Positions 1-9,626 of a stretch of DNA of 48,106 bases are shown piece by piece. The stretch spans positions 1-48,106 of the forward strand of contig JAGSGF010000021.1 in NCBI GenBank assembly GCA_023955335.1, written 5' to 3'. The DNA is from Yoonia sp. (GTDB lineage: Bacteria; Pseudomonadota; Alphaproteobacteria; Rhodobacterales; Rhodobacteraceae). Below the pieces are notes generated by a model. The model had not been told where the DNA came from. It saw only the letters and a list, made by a program, of their open reading frames with translations, and did no database searches. Position numbers and translations under genes: made by a program. Positions within the stretch are counted from its first letter, which is position 1; each line of letters opens with the position of its first letter.

Positions 1-198
1 AAGACAAAAGTTCAAGGCGATCTGAAGCAGTGAGGAAATTCGGACGGATCATACAAACACCTGAATCCCATTCGCTCAGTCCGTCAATACAAAAGTCGGG
101 TAATCAAGGACTCCGAGTATATATTATTAATCCCCTTGAAACCATCCAATTAGTTTCTCCCGCTGCGGGTTGAAGGTATTTGAAGACTGGAGAAGCCC
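1..198. other. Left-edge non-coding leader of the RTX gene
   Basis: No recognisable gene lies here. One forward frame ends at a TGA at 31-33 after ten codons and could be the tail of a gene left of the window, but ten codons cannot be identified. Another forward frame stays open to about position 171 without any family resemblance. The stretch is AT-rich around 118-150, as a promoter region would be. A good ribosome-binding sequence (GGAGAA) sits just before the ATG at 199. Confidence 0.4.
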
Positions 199-3100
199 AT
201 GCCCAAACATTTTGGCAACCCCTCATTTGGACCTGTTTTAGGGTCGCGTCACTTTTACCGGATACTTGGTCGTAATTCAGATGACTCCCTTTTCGGAACG
301 GATTGGTCTGACCGCATTTACGGTCGCCATGGATCAGATTCCCTTTTTGGAGGCGACGGGTCAGACAAGCTTTTTGGCGGACGCGGCGCTGACTTTCTTT
401 ATGGCGGGAGCGGCAAAGATTACCTCAATGGCGGCAAAGGCGACGATGTGCTTTCTGGTGGCGACCAGAACGACATTCTTGTCGGTGGCCGAGGCAGCGA
501 TATCCTTTTGGGTGGAGCGGGACGCGACTTTCTATTCGGCGACGCAAAAAATGGCGGACATGGACATGGTCGCGAGGCAGTAGATGACTACCTTGATGGT
601 GGCGCTGGCAACGACGTCTTGGTTGGCAGCCACGGCAACGACAGCCTGTTTGGTGGCGAAGGCGATGATGCGCTGTATGGCGATTATTATGGCAAACACG
701 GGCGTGGTTTCGGACATCACGATGATGCGGACGATGTCCTTGACGGTGGCGCAGGAAGTGATCGCATTTTCGGCGGCCATGGCGATGACCTCGTTAGCTA
801 TACCGTCGACGAGAATGTAGATGCGAACGACTATTTCAATGGTGGTCGCGGTATAGATACCTTGCAAATCAACCTGACCGAGGCAGAATGGCTCGCGCTT
901 AATGCAGATGCGCCGCAGCTTCAGGATGATTTTGACAACTATCTGGCGTTTATCGAGGCCAATACCGGTTTTTGGTCGGGTCAAGCGAATGGCGCAGCCT
1001 TTGACTTCCAAGCGCTTGGCATTCGCGCCAGCCGCTTTGAGAACTTTGAAGTTGTCGTCGATGGTGTGCAGGTTAACCCTGCTGATGAAGCCGTCACTGC
1101 TGTGGACGACGAGCGCCTTGGCACTGCCGGCGTTCTAGAGGACGGGCCATCTATCACAGGGTCCGTCATTGAGAACGACGACATCCCTGACTTCTTCCGC
1201 GAGGTTCGTTTGATCACGGATGTGGGCGCAAACAACGGTACCTTGACGCTCAATTCAGACGGCACATTCGCGTATTTCACTGATGGTGATTTCCAATACC
1301 TGCGTGCAGGCGAGACGACGACGGTAAGCTTTGTCTACGAGGCCGAGGATGCCGACGGCGACACGGATCAAGCCACTGTGACGATTGAGATCACAGGCAC
1401 AAACGATCAACCTTTCGCGTCTGACCTTGCATTCAATGTTGGCGAAGATGATGCATCAAGCACATTTATCGCGGGCCTGACTGGTGACGGCATTACCCAC
1501 GCGTTCGTCGCGACTGACACCGACATCCTTGATGTCTTATCGTTTGAGATTATTTCCGCGCCAGTGGATGCCCAGGGTCACAACTATGGCGAAGTGACCA
1601 ACAATGGTGACGGCACATTTACCTTTAACCCGCTTGAGCATTTCCAGTTCTTAGACGTGGGCGAAACACGTGATGTGACATTTAACTATGTCGCCATTGA
1701 TGACAGCGGCGTTGGCACCACTCCAACATCCCCAGATGAGACTGACACATCTGATGTCAGAACCATCACGATCACAGTGGAAGGCGCCTATGACGCACCC
1801 GAAGTGACCGCGGCAGACCTGACGTTTGTCACCGAAGACCAAAGCATGTTTATGTCTGGCACCGGCATCGTGTTTGACGATCCGCTTCCGTTCTTTGGCA
1901 TCGATGAAACCGTTTCACTGACCGGAACGATCATTCCTGCACTCGTCCTTGATGGCGCATTCGTGGCAGGTGTCCTTGACGGAATTGAAGCCATCGCAAA
2001 TGTCTTTGTCGACATCGGATGTGAGATCGGGAGTTGGTTTGGCGGTGAATGCGATGATGACGTGCAGGTCGATCTGCCTAGCGAAATTTCAACCCCAAGC
2101 TTTGGGACCGTTGGCTCACTTTCTGCGCAGATTGGCGTGCAACCTTACTTTACGCTGACGACGGGTGATGTTGATGCTGTTATCCCGGTCTCCGTTGCAT
2201 TTACGGCACCGTATCAGGTTGAAGAAGGTGAAACTTTCACCATTGGTTCTTTCTATACAGTTGACGGTGCCAGCTTTGAGACAATGAGCCCGGACGTGAA
2301 CTTTGGCCTCGACTTCGTCTTTGATGTCGCCGCTGACCTCGCTCTGGCCATTGGTGCATCCACATTTGGCGGCGCATCAGAAACGCCACTTTTCGATTTT
2401 GACACGGCAGACATCAGCGGCTTTACAGGTCACGAAGGCTTGCCTGGCTTCAACCTCTTTGATTTCCCGTCAGACCTGAACGATGCGGATCCAATCGACC
2501 TTGCTGGATATGGGTCACTTGAGGTGAACTTCCCAATTATCAACACCGATAGCGATGACGCGGCGAACCCATCGCCCGAAGTGCTTACCAGCACGGGTGA
2601 AGATGACATCGCCATTCTCACGGTTGATGTGGACGCAATCATTTCAGAAATCCCGTATGTGCCACCGTTTGGTGACAGCGGCGGCGACGGCCTGATCATC
2701 GACATCGCAGGCGCGGATGTGAACTTGTTTTCTTACGAATACGCTTGGGATGTGATCTCGGTCGAGTTGATTAACACACTCAATGTCATTCAAGACTTCA
2801 CGCTGACAGTTGCCGATCTTCCTTTGGTCGTCACGTTCGAGGATAACACAGTCGTCAGGGGCTATTCCGTTGGCGACGATATCGACGTAACGGCTGCGGA
2901 TCATTTTGATTTTGATCCCGATGTCGATGGCAATGCTAACGGCCTGATGGACTTTACAATCGATGTCGATATGGCTGCCATCTTTGACAATCTTACGACG
3001 CTTGGCTTTAGTATGGAAATCTTTGTCGGACTATTGCGGCTTACGGGGGGCATCACATCAGACTTCCTGCCGGATGCCAGCTTTAGCCTCTTTGAAAATG

Positions 3101-3261
3101 GCACCGCGACAACGGATGATGATTTCGCTTGGAGCGATACATTCTCCTTGGTTGACAACTTCACGTTGGCGACACTGTTCGAAGATGATTTCGATCTGAT
3201 TGGCTTCGAGGGAAATGCTGGCACCCAAGACGTGCTGACAGGCAATTATGACATTGCGTAA
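199..3261 (+). CDS. Large secreted RTX protein with cadherin/VCBS-like domains
   Basis: A 1020-residue acidic protein. Residues about 25-205 hold tandem RTX nonapeptides of the GGxGxDxL type (for example GGDGSDKLF and GGAGRDFLF), which bind calcium in type I-secreted proteins. Residues about 300-540 look like two VCBS/cadherin-like beta-sandwich repeats, each ending in a TVTIEITG-type strand. The C-terminal half (about 545-1020) is Asp-rich and I do not recognise it. There is no N-terminal signal peptide, as expected for type I export, and an Asp/Phe-rich C-terminus could be the export signal. RTX repeats at the N-terminus are unusual, since they normally lie near the C-terminus. No exporter genes are near. 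A GGAGAA sequence supports the start. The surface or adhesin role is inferred. Confidence 0.8.
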   Translation: MPKHFGNPSFGPVLGSRHFYRILGRNSDDSLFGTDWSDRIYGRHGSDSLFGGDGSDKLFGGRGADFLYGGSGKDYLNGGKGDDVLSGGDQNDILVGGRGSDILLGGAGRDFLFGDAKNGGHGHGREAVDDYLDGGAGNDVLVGSHGNDSLFGGEGDDALYGDYYGKHGRGFGHHDDADDVLDGGAGSDRIFGGHGDDLVSYTVDENVDANDYFNGGRGIDTLQINLTEAEWLALNADAPQLQDDFDNYLAFIEANTGFWSGQANGAAFDFQALGIRASRFENFEVVVDGVQVNPADEAVTAVDDERLGTAGVLEDGPSITGSVIENDDIPDFFREVRLITDVGANNGTLTLNSDGTFAYFTDGDFQYLRAGETTTVSFVYEAEDADGDTDQATVTIEITGTNDQPFASDLAFNVGEDDASSTFIAGLTGDGITHAFVATDTDILDVLSFEIISAPVDAQGHNYGEVTNNGDGTFTFNPLEHFQFLDVGETRDVTFNYVAIDDSGVGTTPTSPDETDTSDVRTITITVEGAYDAPEVTAADLTFVTEDQSMFMSGTGIVFDDPLPFFGIDETVSLTGTIIPALVLDGAFVAGVLDGIEAIANVFVDIGCEIGSWFGGECDDDVQVDLPSEISTPSFGTVGSLSAQIGVQPYFTLTTGDVDAVIPVSVAFTAPYQVEEGETFTIGSFYTVDGASFETMSPDVNFGLDFVFDVAADLALAIGASTFGGASETPLFDFDTADISGFTGHEGLPGFNLFDFPSDLNDADPIDLAGYGSLEVNFPIINTDSDDAANPSPEVLTSTGEDDIAILTVDVDAIISEIPYVPPFGDSGGDGLIIDIAGADVNLFSYEYAWDVISVELINTLNVIQDFTLTVADLPLVVTFEDNTVVRGYSVGDDIDVTAADHFDFDPDVDGNANGLMDFTIDVDMAAIFDNLTTLGFSMEIFVGLLRLTGGITSDFLPDASFSLFENGTATTDDDFAWSDTFSLVDNFTLATLFEDDFDLIGFEGNAGTQDVLTGNYDIA

Positions 3262-3271
3262 GTAACAGAAT

Positions 3272-3314
3272 ACCGAAGGTATGTGCCTGCTTGATGCACA
3301 CGCATACCTTCGGT
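3272..3314. terminator. Hairpin after the RTX gene
   Basis: A perfect 12-bp inverted repeat (ACCGAAGGTATG at 3272-3283, complement at 3303-3314) begins 11 nt after the RTX stop codon. There is no T-run, so it may act as an mRNA-stabilising stem or a weak terminator. It lies between two convergent genes. Confidence 0.6.
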
Positions 3315-3432
3315 CCCAGATCAAAATGTATTTCGATAAGCCTAAAGACGCATGGCCCCGTGATTTTCATAAATCACATAGGGGTTTTGTCGCGGCGATC
3401 TGATAAGTTCAGCAAAGCTTTGAGTGCGCGCT

Positions 3433-5088
3433 TTATTTATTTGCGCGCGCAAGCAGTGCCACGGCGGCCAAGCCAATGAGCGTAATCATCAACGCGGCTG
3501 GTGCGGCTTCTGCGATGTTTTCCAATGATGCTTTGGCGTGAACCCGTGTCGCCAGTGTGTCAAAGCTGAACGGGCGCAACAACAACGTCGCCGGCAGTTC
3601 TTTGACCGCATCAACAAATACCAGCAAAAGAGCCGATCCGATTGATGCACGCACAAGCGGCAAATGGACCGCACGCAAGGTGCCGCCCGCGCTCCGGCCC
3701 AATGACCGCGCAGCCATCGGCAGGCTGGGTGACACCCGTCCCAATGCGGCGTCTGCAGTGCCTTGGGCGATTGCGAAAAACCGGACAACATAGGCCAAGA
3801 CGAGCGCCGCTCCTGTGCCTGTCAGCAATAAACCCGGGTCATACCCAGTGATCGCCAACACTCCGTCTGCAAACCAATTGTCGAACGCAGCCAACGGCAC
3901 CAAAATACCCAAAGCCAACACAGCGCCGGGTGCGGCGTAGCCGATCGCAGTGACGGGCATCAGCAACGCAGGCAGACGCCGCCCGCTCAGGCGAACACCG
4001 TACACCATAAACACGCCTCCAAGGACGGTCAGGATCGCGGCCAGCCCTGCGACGATTACGGTGCGGGTGATCGCCTTGTGCAGATCCGCAGCCGCCCATT
4101 CGTTGGCGTCGACCGCGTGGGTCGCCAACACGGCGACTGGCAAAACAAATCCGACCAACACAGGGATCACACACACCCCAGCGGCCATCAGCCCGCGGAC
4201 ACCTGTTAGTGCCACGGGCACCACCGGACGAGAATTGCGTGCGCTTGCGAAAAACCGGCTCTTGCGGCGCGACAGTTTTTCAAGCGTGACCAATATAATA
4301 ACGATGGTCAGGACACAGGTCGCAAGTTGGGCCGCACCACCTAGATTGCCCCCCTGCAACCAGACCGAAAAGATACCCGTCGTCAGGGTTTGCACGGCGA
4401 AATAATCAACCGTTCCAAAGTCGTTGACGGTTTCCATCATGACCACGGCAACACCGGCAGCAATCGCAGGGCGGGCAAGCGGGAAACCGACACGCCAGAA
4501 CCGTGCAAACGGCCCTGCCCCCAAGGCACGCGCCACCTCGTATCCGGCACCCGATTGTTCACGAAACGCAGCCCGCGCAAGGATATAAACATACGGGTAC
4601 AATGCAGCCGACAGCACGACGACCGCCGCCCCGCGTGTGCGGATCGCGGGAAACCAATAGTCTTGGGAATTGGTCCAGCCGAACGTGGCCCGCAACGCCA
4701 TTTGAATGGGTCCCGCATATTCAAAGAAATCAACAAGCGCATAAGCGCCCACATAGGCAGGCACCGCCAGCGGCATCAACAATGCCCACTGCAGCCACCG
4801 ACGGCCCGGAAATTTGTACATGACAACAAACCAAGCGGCCCCCGTCCCCACTGTGGCGGCCACGGCCCCAACGCAGACCATCAGCACGGCAGTATTGGTT
4901 ACATACCGCGGTAAGGTCGTCGCAATCAGGTGCGGCCAAATATTATCAGTGGGGTGCGACGCAAACCAAATAACGGCCACAATCGGCATCAAAACCATGA
5001 TTGCAATGACCAGCGCACCCAACGACCAAGGGCTTGGCAGGGATAAACGACCTATAGGTCCACGTATCTGACGAATTTGCTCAGTCAT
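3433..5088 (-). CDS. Ferric iron ABC transporter permease (FbpB/SfuB type)
   Basis: A 551-residue inner-membrane protein with about twelve membrane segments in two homologous halves, as in the fused permeases of Fe(3+) importers (FbpB, SfuB; related to ThiP). Each half carries an EAA-like loop that docks the ATPase: EVARALGAGPFARFW in the first half and AARSLGRSAGG in the second. Start at 5088 is supported by AGGAG about 9 nt upstream. Normally a binding protein and an ATPase accompany this gene. Neither is in the window, and the flanking genes are unrelated. Its partners must lie elsewhere, or it is a remnant operon member. The family is clear; the exact substrate is inferred. Confidence 0.85.
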   Translation of the reverse strand: MTEQIRQIRGPIGRLSLPSPWSLGALVIAIMVLMPIVAVIWFASHPTDNIWPHLIATTLPRYVTNTAVLMVCVGAVAATVGTGAAWFVVMYKFPGRRWLQWALLMPLAVPAYVGAYALVDFFEYAGPIQMALRATFGWTNSQDYWFPAIRTRGAAVVVLSAALYPYVYILARAAFREQSGAGYEVARALGAGPFARFWRVGFPLARPAIAAGVAVVMMETVNDFGTVDYFAVQTLTTGIFSVWLQGGNLGGAAQLATCVLTIVIILVTLEKLSRRKSRFFASARNSRPVVPVALTGVRGLMAAGVCVIPVLVGFVLPVAVLATHAVDANEWAAADLHKAITRTVIVAGLAAILTVLGGVFMVYGVRLSGRRLPALLMPVTAIGYAAPGAVLALGILVPLAAFDNWFADGVLAITGYDPGLLLTGTGAALVLAYVVRFFAIAQGTADAALGRVSPSLPMAARSLGRSAGGTLRAVHLPLVRASIGSALLLVFVDAVKELPATLLLRPFSFDTLATRVHAKASLENIAEAAPAALMITLIGLAAVALLARANK

Positions 5089-5177
5089 TTCAAACTGGCT
5101 CCTAACGGAAAGCGGTTTATCTGTCCAGAAATCCGACTATGGTAGGGGCAACAAAACAAAAGAACGGCCAAGGCATC

Positions 5178-6053
5178 ATGCAAATCGCGCTACATATCGG
5201 GGCAAACTGCACCGACGACGACAGAATTCTTAAATCTTTGCTTAAGAATGGATCAGCGTTTGCGGACAACGGGATTAAGGTTCCGGGTCCGGGAAAGTAT
5301 CGGCGATTGCTGCGCGAAACGATCCAGAACCTGAATGGCGCGCCACCAGCCGAGGACACACGCAGCATCCTGCTCGACGCCATCGTAGACGATGAAAACG
5401 TGCAGCGGCTTGTTATGTCGAATGCCAACTTCATCTGCGTGCCAAACCGCATTTTTGACGGCGGCATCTTGTATGAACAGGCCGAAGCAAAGCTTCAAGC
5501 GCTGCACCAGCTATTTCCAGATGACGAAATCGAACTTTTCTTGGCTTTGCGCAATCCGGCGACATTCCTGCCCGTTGCATACGCCGAATCAAAGGCGGAC
5601 ACGCCAGAGGTATACCTGCAAGGCCTGCATCCGACCCAAATCCGCTGGTCCGATCTTGTGCGACGCATCCAGGGCCAGTTTCCGATGACGCAGCTCACCG
5701 TTTGGTGCAACGAAGACACACCAATGATTTGGGCAGAGGTTATGCGGGCAATGTCTGGCGTGGATTCCGACCAGAAAATCACCGGTGGCTTTGATCTGCT
5801 TGCATCAATCATGTCTGACGAAGGCATGAACCGGTTCTTGAACTACCTGCGGACACATCCGCCGAAATCTGAGTTGCAAAAGCGGCGCATCATCGGGGCC
5901 TTCTTGGATAAATACGCCCAAGAAGACAAAATTGAAGAAGATGTGGATATGCCGGGCATGACCGACGAGATGGTCGAAGAACTGTCGCTGATTTATGAAA
6001 ACGACGTGGCTTTCATTGCGCAATTGCCGGGTGTGGATTTCATCACGCCCTAG
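5178..6053 (+). CDS. Protein of unknown function, possibly sulfotransferase-like
   Basis: About 291 residues from the ATG at 5178. An in-frame ATG at 5139 would add 13 residues, but only 5178 has an AAGG sequence at reasonable distance and gives the compact start MQIALHIGAN. The opening strand plus loop (LHIGANCTDDDRIL) and the later strand FLALRNPATFLPVAY resemble the phosphosulfate-binding start and the RxP...S loop of sulfotransferase-like proteins, but the key loop residues are not clearly kept. There is no signal peptide or membrane segment, so it is probably cytoplasmic. It is divergent from the iron permease and convergent with tdh. The function is unknown. Confidence 0.65.
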   Translation: MQIALHIGANCTDDDRILKSLLKNGSAFADNGIKVPGPGKYRRLLRETIQNLNGAPPAEDTRSILLDAIVDDENVQRLVMSNANFICVPNRIFDGGILYEQAEAKLQALHQLFPDDEIELFLALRNPATFLPVAYAESKADTPEVYLQGLHPTQIRWSDLVRRIQGQFPMTQLTVWCNEDTPMIWAEVMRAMSGVDSDQKITGGFDLLASIMSDEGMNRFLNYLRTHPPKSELQKRRIIGAFLDKYAQEDKIEEDVDMPGMTDEMVEELSLIYENDVAFIAQLPGVDFITP

Positions 6054-6065
6054 CCGGGACATTTC

Positions 6066-7103
6066 TCATTGCCAGTCCAATATGACTTTTCCACTTGTGC
6101 CCGACTTCATCATGGCAAAGCCTTTTTCAAAATCGCTGGCAGCAAAATTATGTGTAATGACTTTTGAGACATCCAGACCATTCTGAAGCATTGCGATCAT
6201 CTTGTACCAAGTTTCAAAGATTTCGCGTCCATAGACACCCTTGATCGTCAGCGCCTTAAACACGATCCCAGACCAATCCACAGCGGACTTGCCCGGTGGA
6301 ATACCCAACATCGCGATGCGACCGCCCATGACCATCGCCCCCACCATTTGGTCAAATGCGGCCTGATTACCGCTCATTTCCAAGCCAACATCAAAGCCCT
6401 CCGCCAGCTTTAGCGAGGCCTGAACGTCGCGAAGGTCAGTTGTGCTGATATTCACAGTGCGGACGTCAACAACCTTTTCAGCCAACGCGAGGCGTTGCTC
6501 GTTGACATCAGTGATGACCACATGACGCGCGCCCGCATGACGCGCCACCGCCGCTGCCATGATGCCGATCGGGCCCGCGCCTGTAATAAGAACATCCTCG
6601 CCGACCAAATCAAAGCTCAGCGCCGTATGCACCGCGTTTCCCAGCGGGTCGAGGATTGCGCCAATTTCATCTGAAATATCGTCGGGAAGCGGGACGACGT
6701 TGAAGGCGGGCAGCCGCAAGAATTGCGCAAACGCCCCTTGTTCATTGACCCCGATCCCACGCGTGGCCGGATCAAGGTGAAACCGCCCGGACCTTGACTG
6801 CCGCGAACGCTTGCCGATCAGATGCCCTTCACCAGAACATCGCTGACCCAGAACAAGACCTTCAACGTCGCGGCCAATCTCGACGATTTCACCTGCAAAT
6901 TCGTGGCCTGTTATCAAAGGAATGGGGACAGTTTTCTGCGCCCATTCGTCCCAGTTCCAGATGTGAACATCCGTTCCGCAAATCCCCGTTTTTCGAATGC
7001 GGATCAGCACATCATCTGGCCCAATCTCGGGCACGGGTGCGGTTTGCATCCATAGACCTTCGATTGGTTTGGCTTTCACCAGCGCCTTCATTTGATTGCT
7101 CAT
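6066..7103 (-). CDS. tdh: L-threonine 3-dehydrogenase
   Basis: A 345-residue zinc-dependent medium-chain dehydrogenase. It oxidises L-threonine to 2-amino-3-ketobutyrate with NAD+, the first step of threonine breakdown to glycine and acetyl-CoA. Catalytic-zinc residues are visible: Cys42 in TGICGTD and His67-Glu68 in TGHEFAG. The Rossmann motif [11 protein letters not shown] and the family block [17 protein letters not shown] are intact. The structural-zinc lobe (about residues 95-115) has none of the four cysteines present in the E. coli enzyme. Its start overlaps the kbl stop as ATGA (7100-7103), and GGGAG lies 7 nt upstream, so translation is probably coupled. The upstream partner kbl is frameshifted. 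Confidence 0.95.
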   Translation of the reverse strand: MSNQMKALVKAKPIEGLWMQTAPVPEIGPDDVLIRIRKTGICGTDVHIWNWDEWAQKTVPIPLITGHEFAGEIVEIGRDVEGLVLGQRCSGEGHLIGKRSRQSRSGRFHLDPATRGIGVNEQGAFAQFLRLPAFNVVPLPDDISDEIGAILDPLGNAVHTALSFDLVGEDVLITGAGPIGIMAAAVARHAGARHVVITDVNEQRLALAEKVVDVRTVNISTTDLRDVQASLKLAEGFDVGLEMSGNQAAFDQMVGAMVMGGRIAMLGIPPGKSAVDWSGIVFKALTIKGVYGREIFETWYKMIAMLQNGLDVSKVITHNFAASDFEKGFAMMKSGTSGKVILDWQ

Positions 7104-8286
7104 GACAGTACTCCCACAGATTTCCCGGCACGCGCAAAAGCCGTCAGTGCAAAATCAAGGTCGTCGCGTGTAAGCGCCGCACTCATCTGGGTACGGATGC
7201 GTGCGCGTCCCTTCGGCACGACCGGAAAGAAGAAACCACTGGCAAGGACACCCTCTTTGAACAGTGCAGCAGACATGGCCTGCGCCGTTTCCGCCTCGCC
7301 CAGCATGACGGGAACGATGGGGTGCTCACCATCCAAAAGAGAGAAGCCGAGCGCCGCGAGCCCGCTCCGCCAGTAGCGTGTATTCTCAAACAGACGCGCA
7401 CGCAGGTCATCGCCCGTCTCCACGATATCAAGCGCTTTGAGGCTTGCGGCCACGACGGATGGCGGCAATGAATTCGAAAAAAGATAGGGGCGCGCACGCT
7501 GGCGCAGCAAATTAATGACGGCTTGATCGCCCGCAATATATCCGCCAATCGCGCCACCGAGCGCCTTCCAAGCGTGCCGGTCAGGATGTCCACTTCGACG
7601 CCGAAATGTGCAGGCGTTCCGGCCCCCTTTGGCCCCATAAACCCTGTCGCATGACAATCATCGACCATGACGAGCGCGTCATATGTCTGCGCGAGCCGCG
7701 TCATCTCCGGAAGGTTCGCCAGATACCCGTCCATGCTGAACACACCATCTGTGGCAATCATGATGAAACGGGCACCATCGGCACGTGCAAGCTGTAATTG
7801 CGCCTCAAGGTCAGTCATGTCGCTATTGGCATAGCGATAGCGTTTTGCTTTGCACAAACGAATGCCATCGATGATCGACGCATGGTTCAGCGCGTCAGAA
7901 ATAATCGCATCTTCAGGCCCCAAAAGTGGTTCAAACAATCCGCCATTTGCATCAAAGCAGGCGGCGAACAGGATCGTATCATCCTTACCAAGGAACGCGG
8001 CCAAGCGACGCTCGAGCGTCCGATGAATGTCTTGTGTACCGCAGATGAACCGGACCGAGGCCATCCCAAAGCCATGCGTGTCCATCGCAGCCGTAGCCGC
8101 TGCAATAAGGGCGGGGTTGTCGGCAAGCCCAAGGTAATTATTGGCGCACAGGTTGATAATTTTTCGCGATCCGACGGCGACATGCCCCGACTGTGCTGAC
8201 GTAATTTCGCGCTCTGTCTTGTACAGCCCATCCGTCTTGATCCGGGCAAGGGTCTGTTCAATATGATGCAAGAATGATGTGGTCAT
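7100..8286 (-). pseudogene. kbl: Glycine C-acetyltransferase (2-amino-3-ketobutyrate CoA ligase), frameshifted
   Basis: A PLP enzyme of the alpha-oxoamine synthase family that cleaves 2-amino-3-ketobutyrate with CoA to glycine and acetyl-CoA. The N-terminal part (from the ATG at 8286, with GGAGGG 4 nt upstream) reads in one frame to VDILTGTLG. The family sequence then continues in another frame as [13 protein letters not shown] to the stop at 7100. One base is missing at about 7566, at the Gly-Lys junction where GGN AAG is expected and GGAAG is found. That lysine is the PLP-binding residue. Restoring one base gives 395 residues, the usual family length, and nothing else looks damaged. It is either a recent real mutation or a sequencing error. 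The full-length kbl product cannot be made as read. Confidence 0.9.
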
Positions 8287-8344
8287 GACGCCCTCCGTTT
8301 GGAAGTAGTATAACATGGCGCACGATAATTCCGCAATAACGGAT

Positions 8345-8908
8345 TTATTCAGTCATAACGATCAGCATTGCGCGGGCGCCGTCTTTGCTCGAAATCGAAT
8401 GGCTGATGTCTGCCGCATATCGGCCCGTGTCGCCACGGTTAAGCGTCTCTGACACCTCGCCGCTTGTGACCGACAGGCAGCCCTCGACAACCGTTAAATG
8501 TTCCCTTGTCCCTCTGGAATGAGGTTGACTGTCAAGGACGCCACCGCTTTCAAACGCAAGCTCATAGATTTCAAGCGATCCGGCATCTTCGGGCGGTGAC
8601 AGGATACGCACGTGGCATCCCGTCTCTTTCACGGTGATTGTCGGCACTTCATCGGACCGCAATACGACGATTTTGGACGCCTCTTCTTTGCCCTCCAGAA
8701 GGCCTGCGAAATCGACCTGTAGCGCGCGCGTCAGGTTCCATAATGTCGCAATCGTCGGGCTACTCTCGCCGCGCTCGATCTGGCTCAGCATCGACTTGCT
8801 GACACCAGAAAGTTTCGAGACAGCCTCCAGGGACAAGGATTTCTCCTGTCTTGCTGATTTCAGCCTTGCAGGCAGCTGGGATAATATCGCGTCAGTGTTG
8901 TCCGTCAT
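8345..8908 (-). CDS. XRE-family regulator with cupin domain, next to kbl-tdh
   Basis: A 187-residue regulator. Residues about 12-67 form a helix-turn-helix of the Cro/XRE type ([30 protein letters not shown] in pieces). Residues about 105-180 form a small cupin barrel ([13 protein letters not shown], and [17 protein letters not shown]) that probably binds a ligand. It lies 58 nt upstream of kbl on the same strand, so it probably belongs to the same transcript and controls threonine catabolism. The ligand is not evident from the sequence. The family is certain; the regulatory target is inferred from position. Confidence 0.85.
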   Translation of the reverse strand: MTDNTDAILSQLPARLKSARQEKSLSLEAVSKLSGVSKSMLSQIERGESSPTIATLWNLTRALQVDFAGLLEGKEEASKIVVLRSDEVPTITVKETGCHVRILSPPEDAGSLEIYELAFESGGVLDSQPHSRGTREHLTVVEGCLSVTSGEVSETLNRGDTGRYAADISHSISSKDGARAMLIVMTE

Positions 8909-9012
8909 ACCGGAAATTTGCGTCAGTTAAGGCGCGTGGTCAAGTGGAGAACATCACAAATACATGCAGGTCCAACACCACAACGGCGAAGATCACAAAT
9001 TAGCACGCACTG

Positions 9013-9040
9013 GATCCGGCCAGTAAACCGTGGCCGGATC
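9013..9040. terminator. Hairpin downstream of gapR
   Basis: A perfect 10-bp inverted repeat (GATCCGGCCA at 9013-9022, complement at 9031-9040) with an 8-nt loop, beginning 8 nt beyond the gapR stop on the minus strand. There is no clear U-tract. It is a probable terminator or 3'-end stabiliser. Confidence 0.6.
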
Positions 9041-9047
9041 ACCGGTC

Positions 9048-9308
9048 TTAGATCATATTTAACGCGGCTTTATACATGTCCAACACGGCTTCTTCTTCGG
9101 CAAGATCATTCGCGTCCATCTTGCGGATGGAGATGATTTTGCGCAGAATTTTGGTGTCATAGCCGCGGCCTTTTGCTTCGGCCATGACTTCTTTTTGGGC
9201 GTCAGCGATGTCTTTCTTTTCAGCATCCAAACGCTCGAAACGTTCGATAAACTGGCGCAGCTCTTGGCCGGCAACTGTGGTGGTTGTGTCTGTCACGTCA
9301 TTGTCCAT
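9048..9308 (-). CDS. gapR: GapR-family DNA-binding protein (DUF2312)
   Basis: An 86-residue, highly charged helical protein matching the DUF2312/UPF0335 family, whose Caulobacter member GapR is an essential nucleoid-associated protein that recognises overtwisted DNA and aids gyrase and topoisomerase IV. The diagnostic stretch LRQFIERFERLDAEKK, followed by an AKGRGYD segment and the basic end KILRKIISIRK, is complete, as is the C-terminal MYKAAL. The length is typical. It stands alone with its own hairpin terminator. The family assignment is firm; the function is transferred from the family. Confidence 0.93.
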   Translation of the reverse strand: MDNDVTDTTTTVAGQELRQFIERFERLDAEKKDIADAQKEVMAEAKGRGYDTKILRKIISIRKMDANDLAEEEAVLDMYKAALNMI

Positions 9309-9416
9309 AAAGCTGGCTCCTATTATTGGCTGGCCCCTTCCCTAGCCCGCCCCGCAACCCTTGCGCAAGCCCCGCCAAGCAGCTAGGCGGGATTGGTGTG
9401 AAAAAGGGATATCGCG

Positions 9417-9626
9417 ATGTTAATTTGGATTGGGGCAGCGCTGTCCGTTTTGGGCATGATCGGGATCGTAGCATCGATTATCATGGTGGCACGCGCCAAA
9501 AAAGCAAAACTCGAAGACGAAGAAATGCGCGCACGCATTTCCAAAATCTTACCCATCAATATGGGCGCACTTTTTGTATCAATGATCGGGCTGATGATGG
9601 TTATCGTGGGCATTGTCCTCGCCTGA
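9417..9626 (+). CDS. Small two-span membrane protein
   Basis: A 69-residue protein with a hydrophobic segment at about 2-24, a charged cytoplasmic loop (AKKAKLEDEEMRARISK) and a second hydrophobic segment at about 46-69. An AAAGGGA sequence a few bases before the ATG supports the start. I do not recognise a named family. Its last 48 bases overlap the convergent ArsR-type gene. The function is unknown. Confidence 0.65.
   Translation: MLIWIGAALSVLGMIGIVASIIMVARAKKAKLEDEEMRARISKILPINMGALFVSMIGLMMVIVGIVLA

Noticed and set aside
3425..3450. GCGCGC pair flanking the iron permease stop as a terminator
   Set aside because: The 6-bp stem overlaps the end of the coding region and is simple GC alternation, so support is weak.
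7183..8316. kbl as a normal 377-residue protein starting at 8316
   Set aside because: The frame after about 7566 no longer matches the family, and the ribosome site points to the ATG at 8286.
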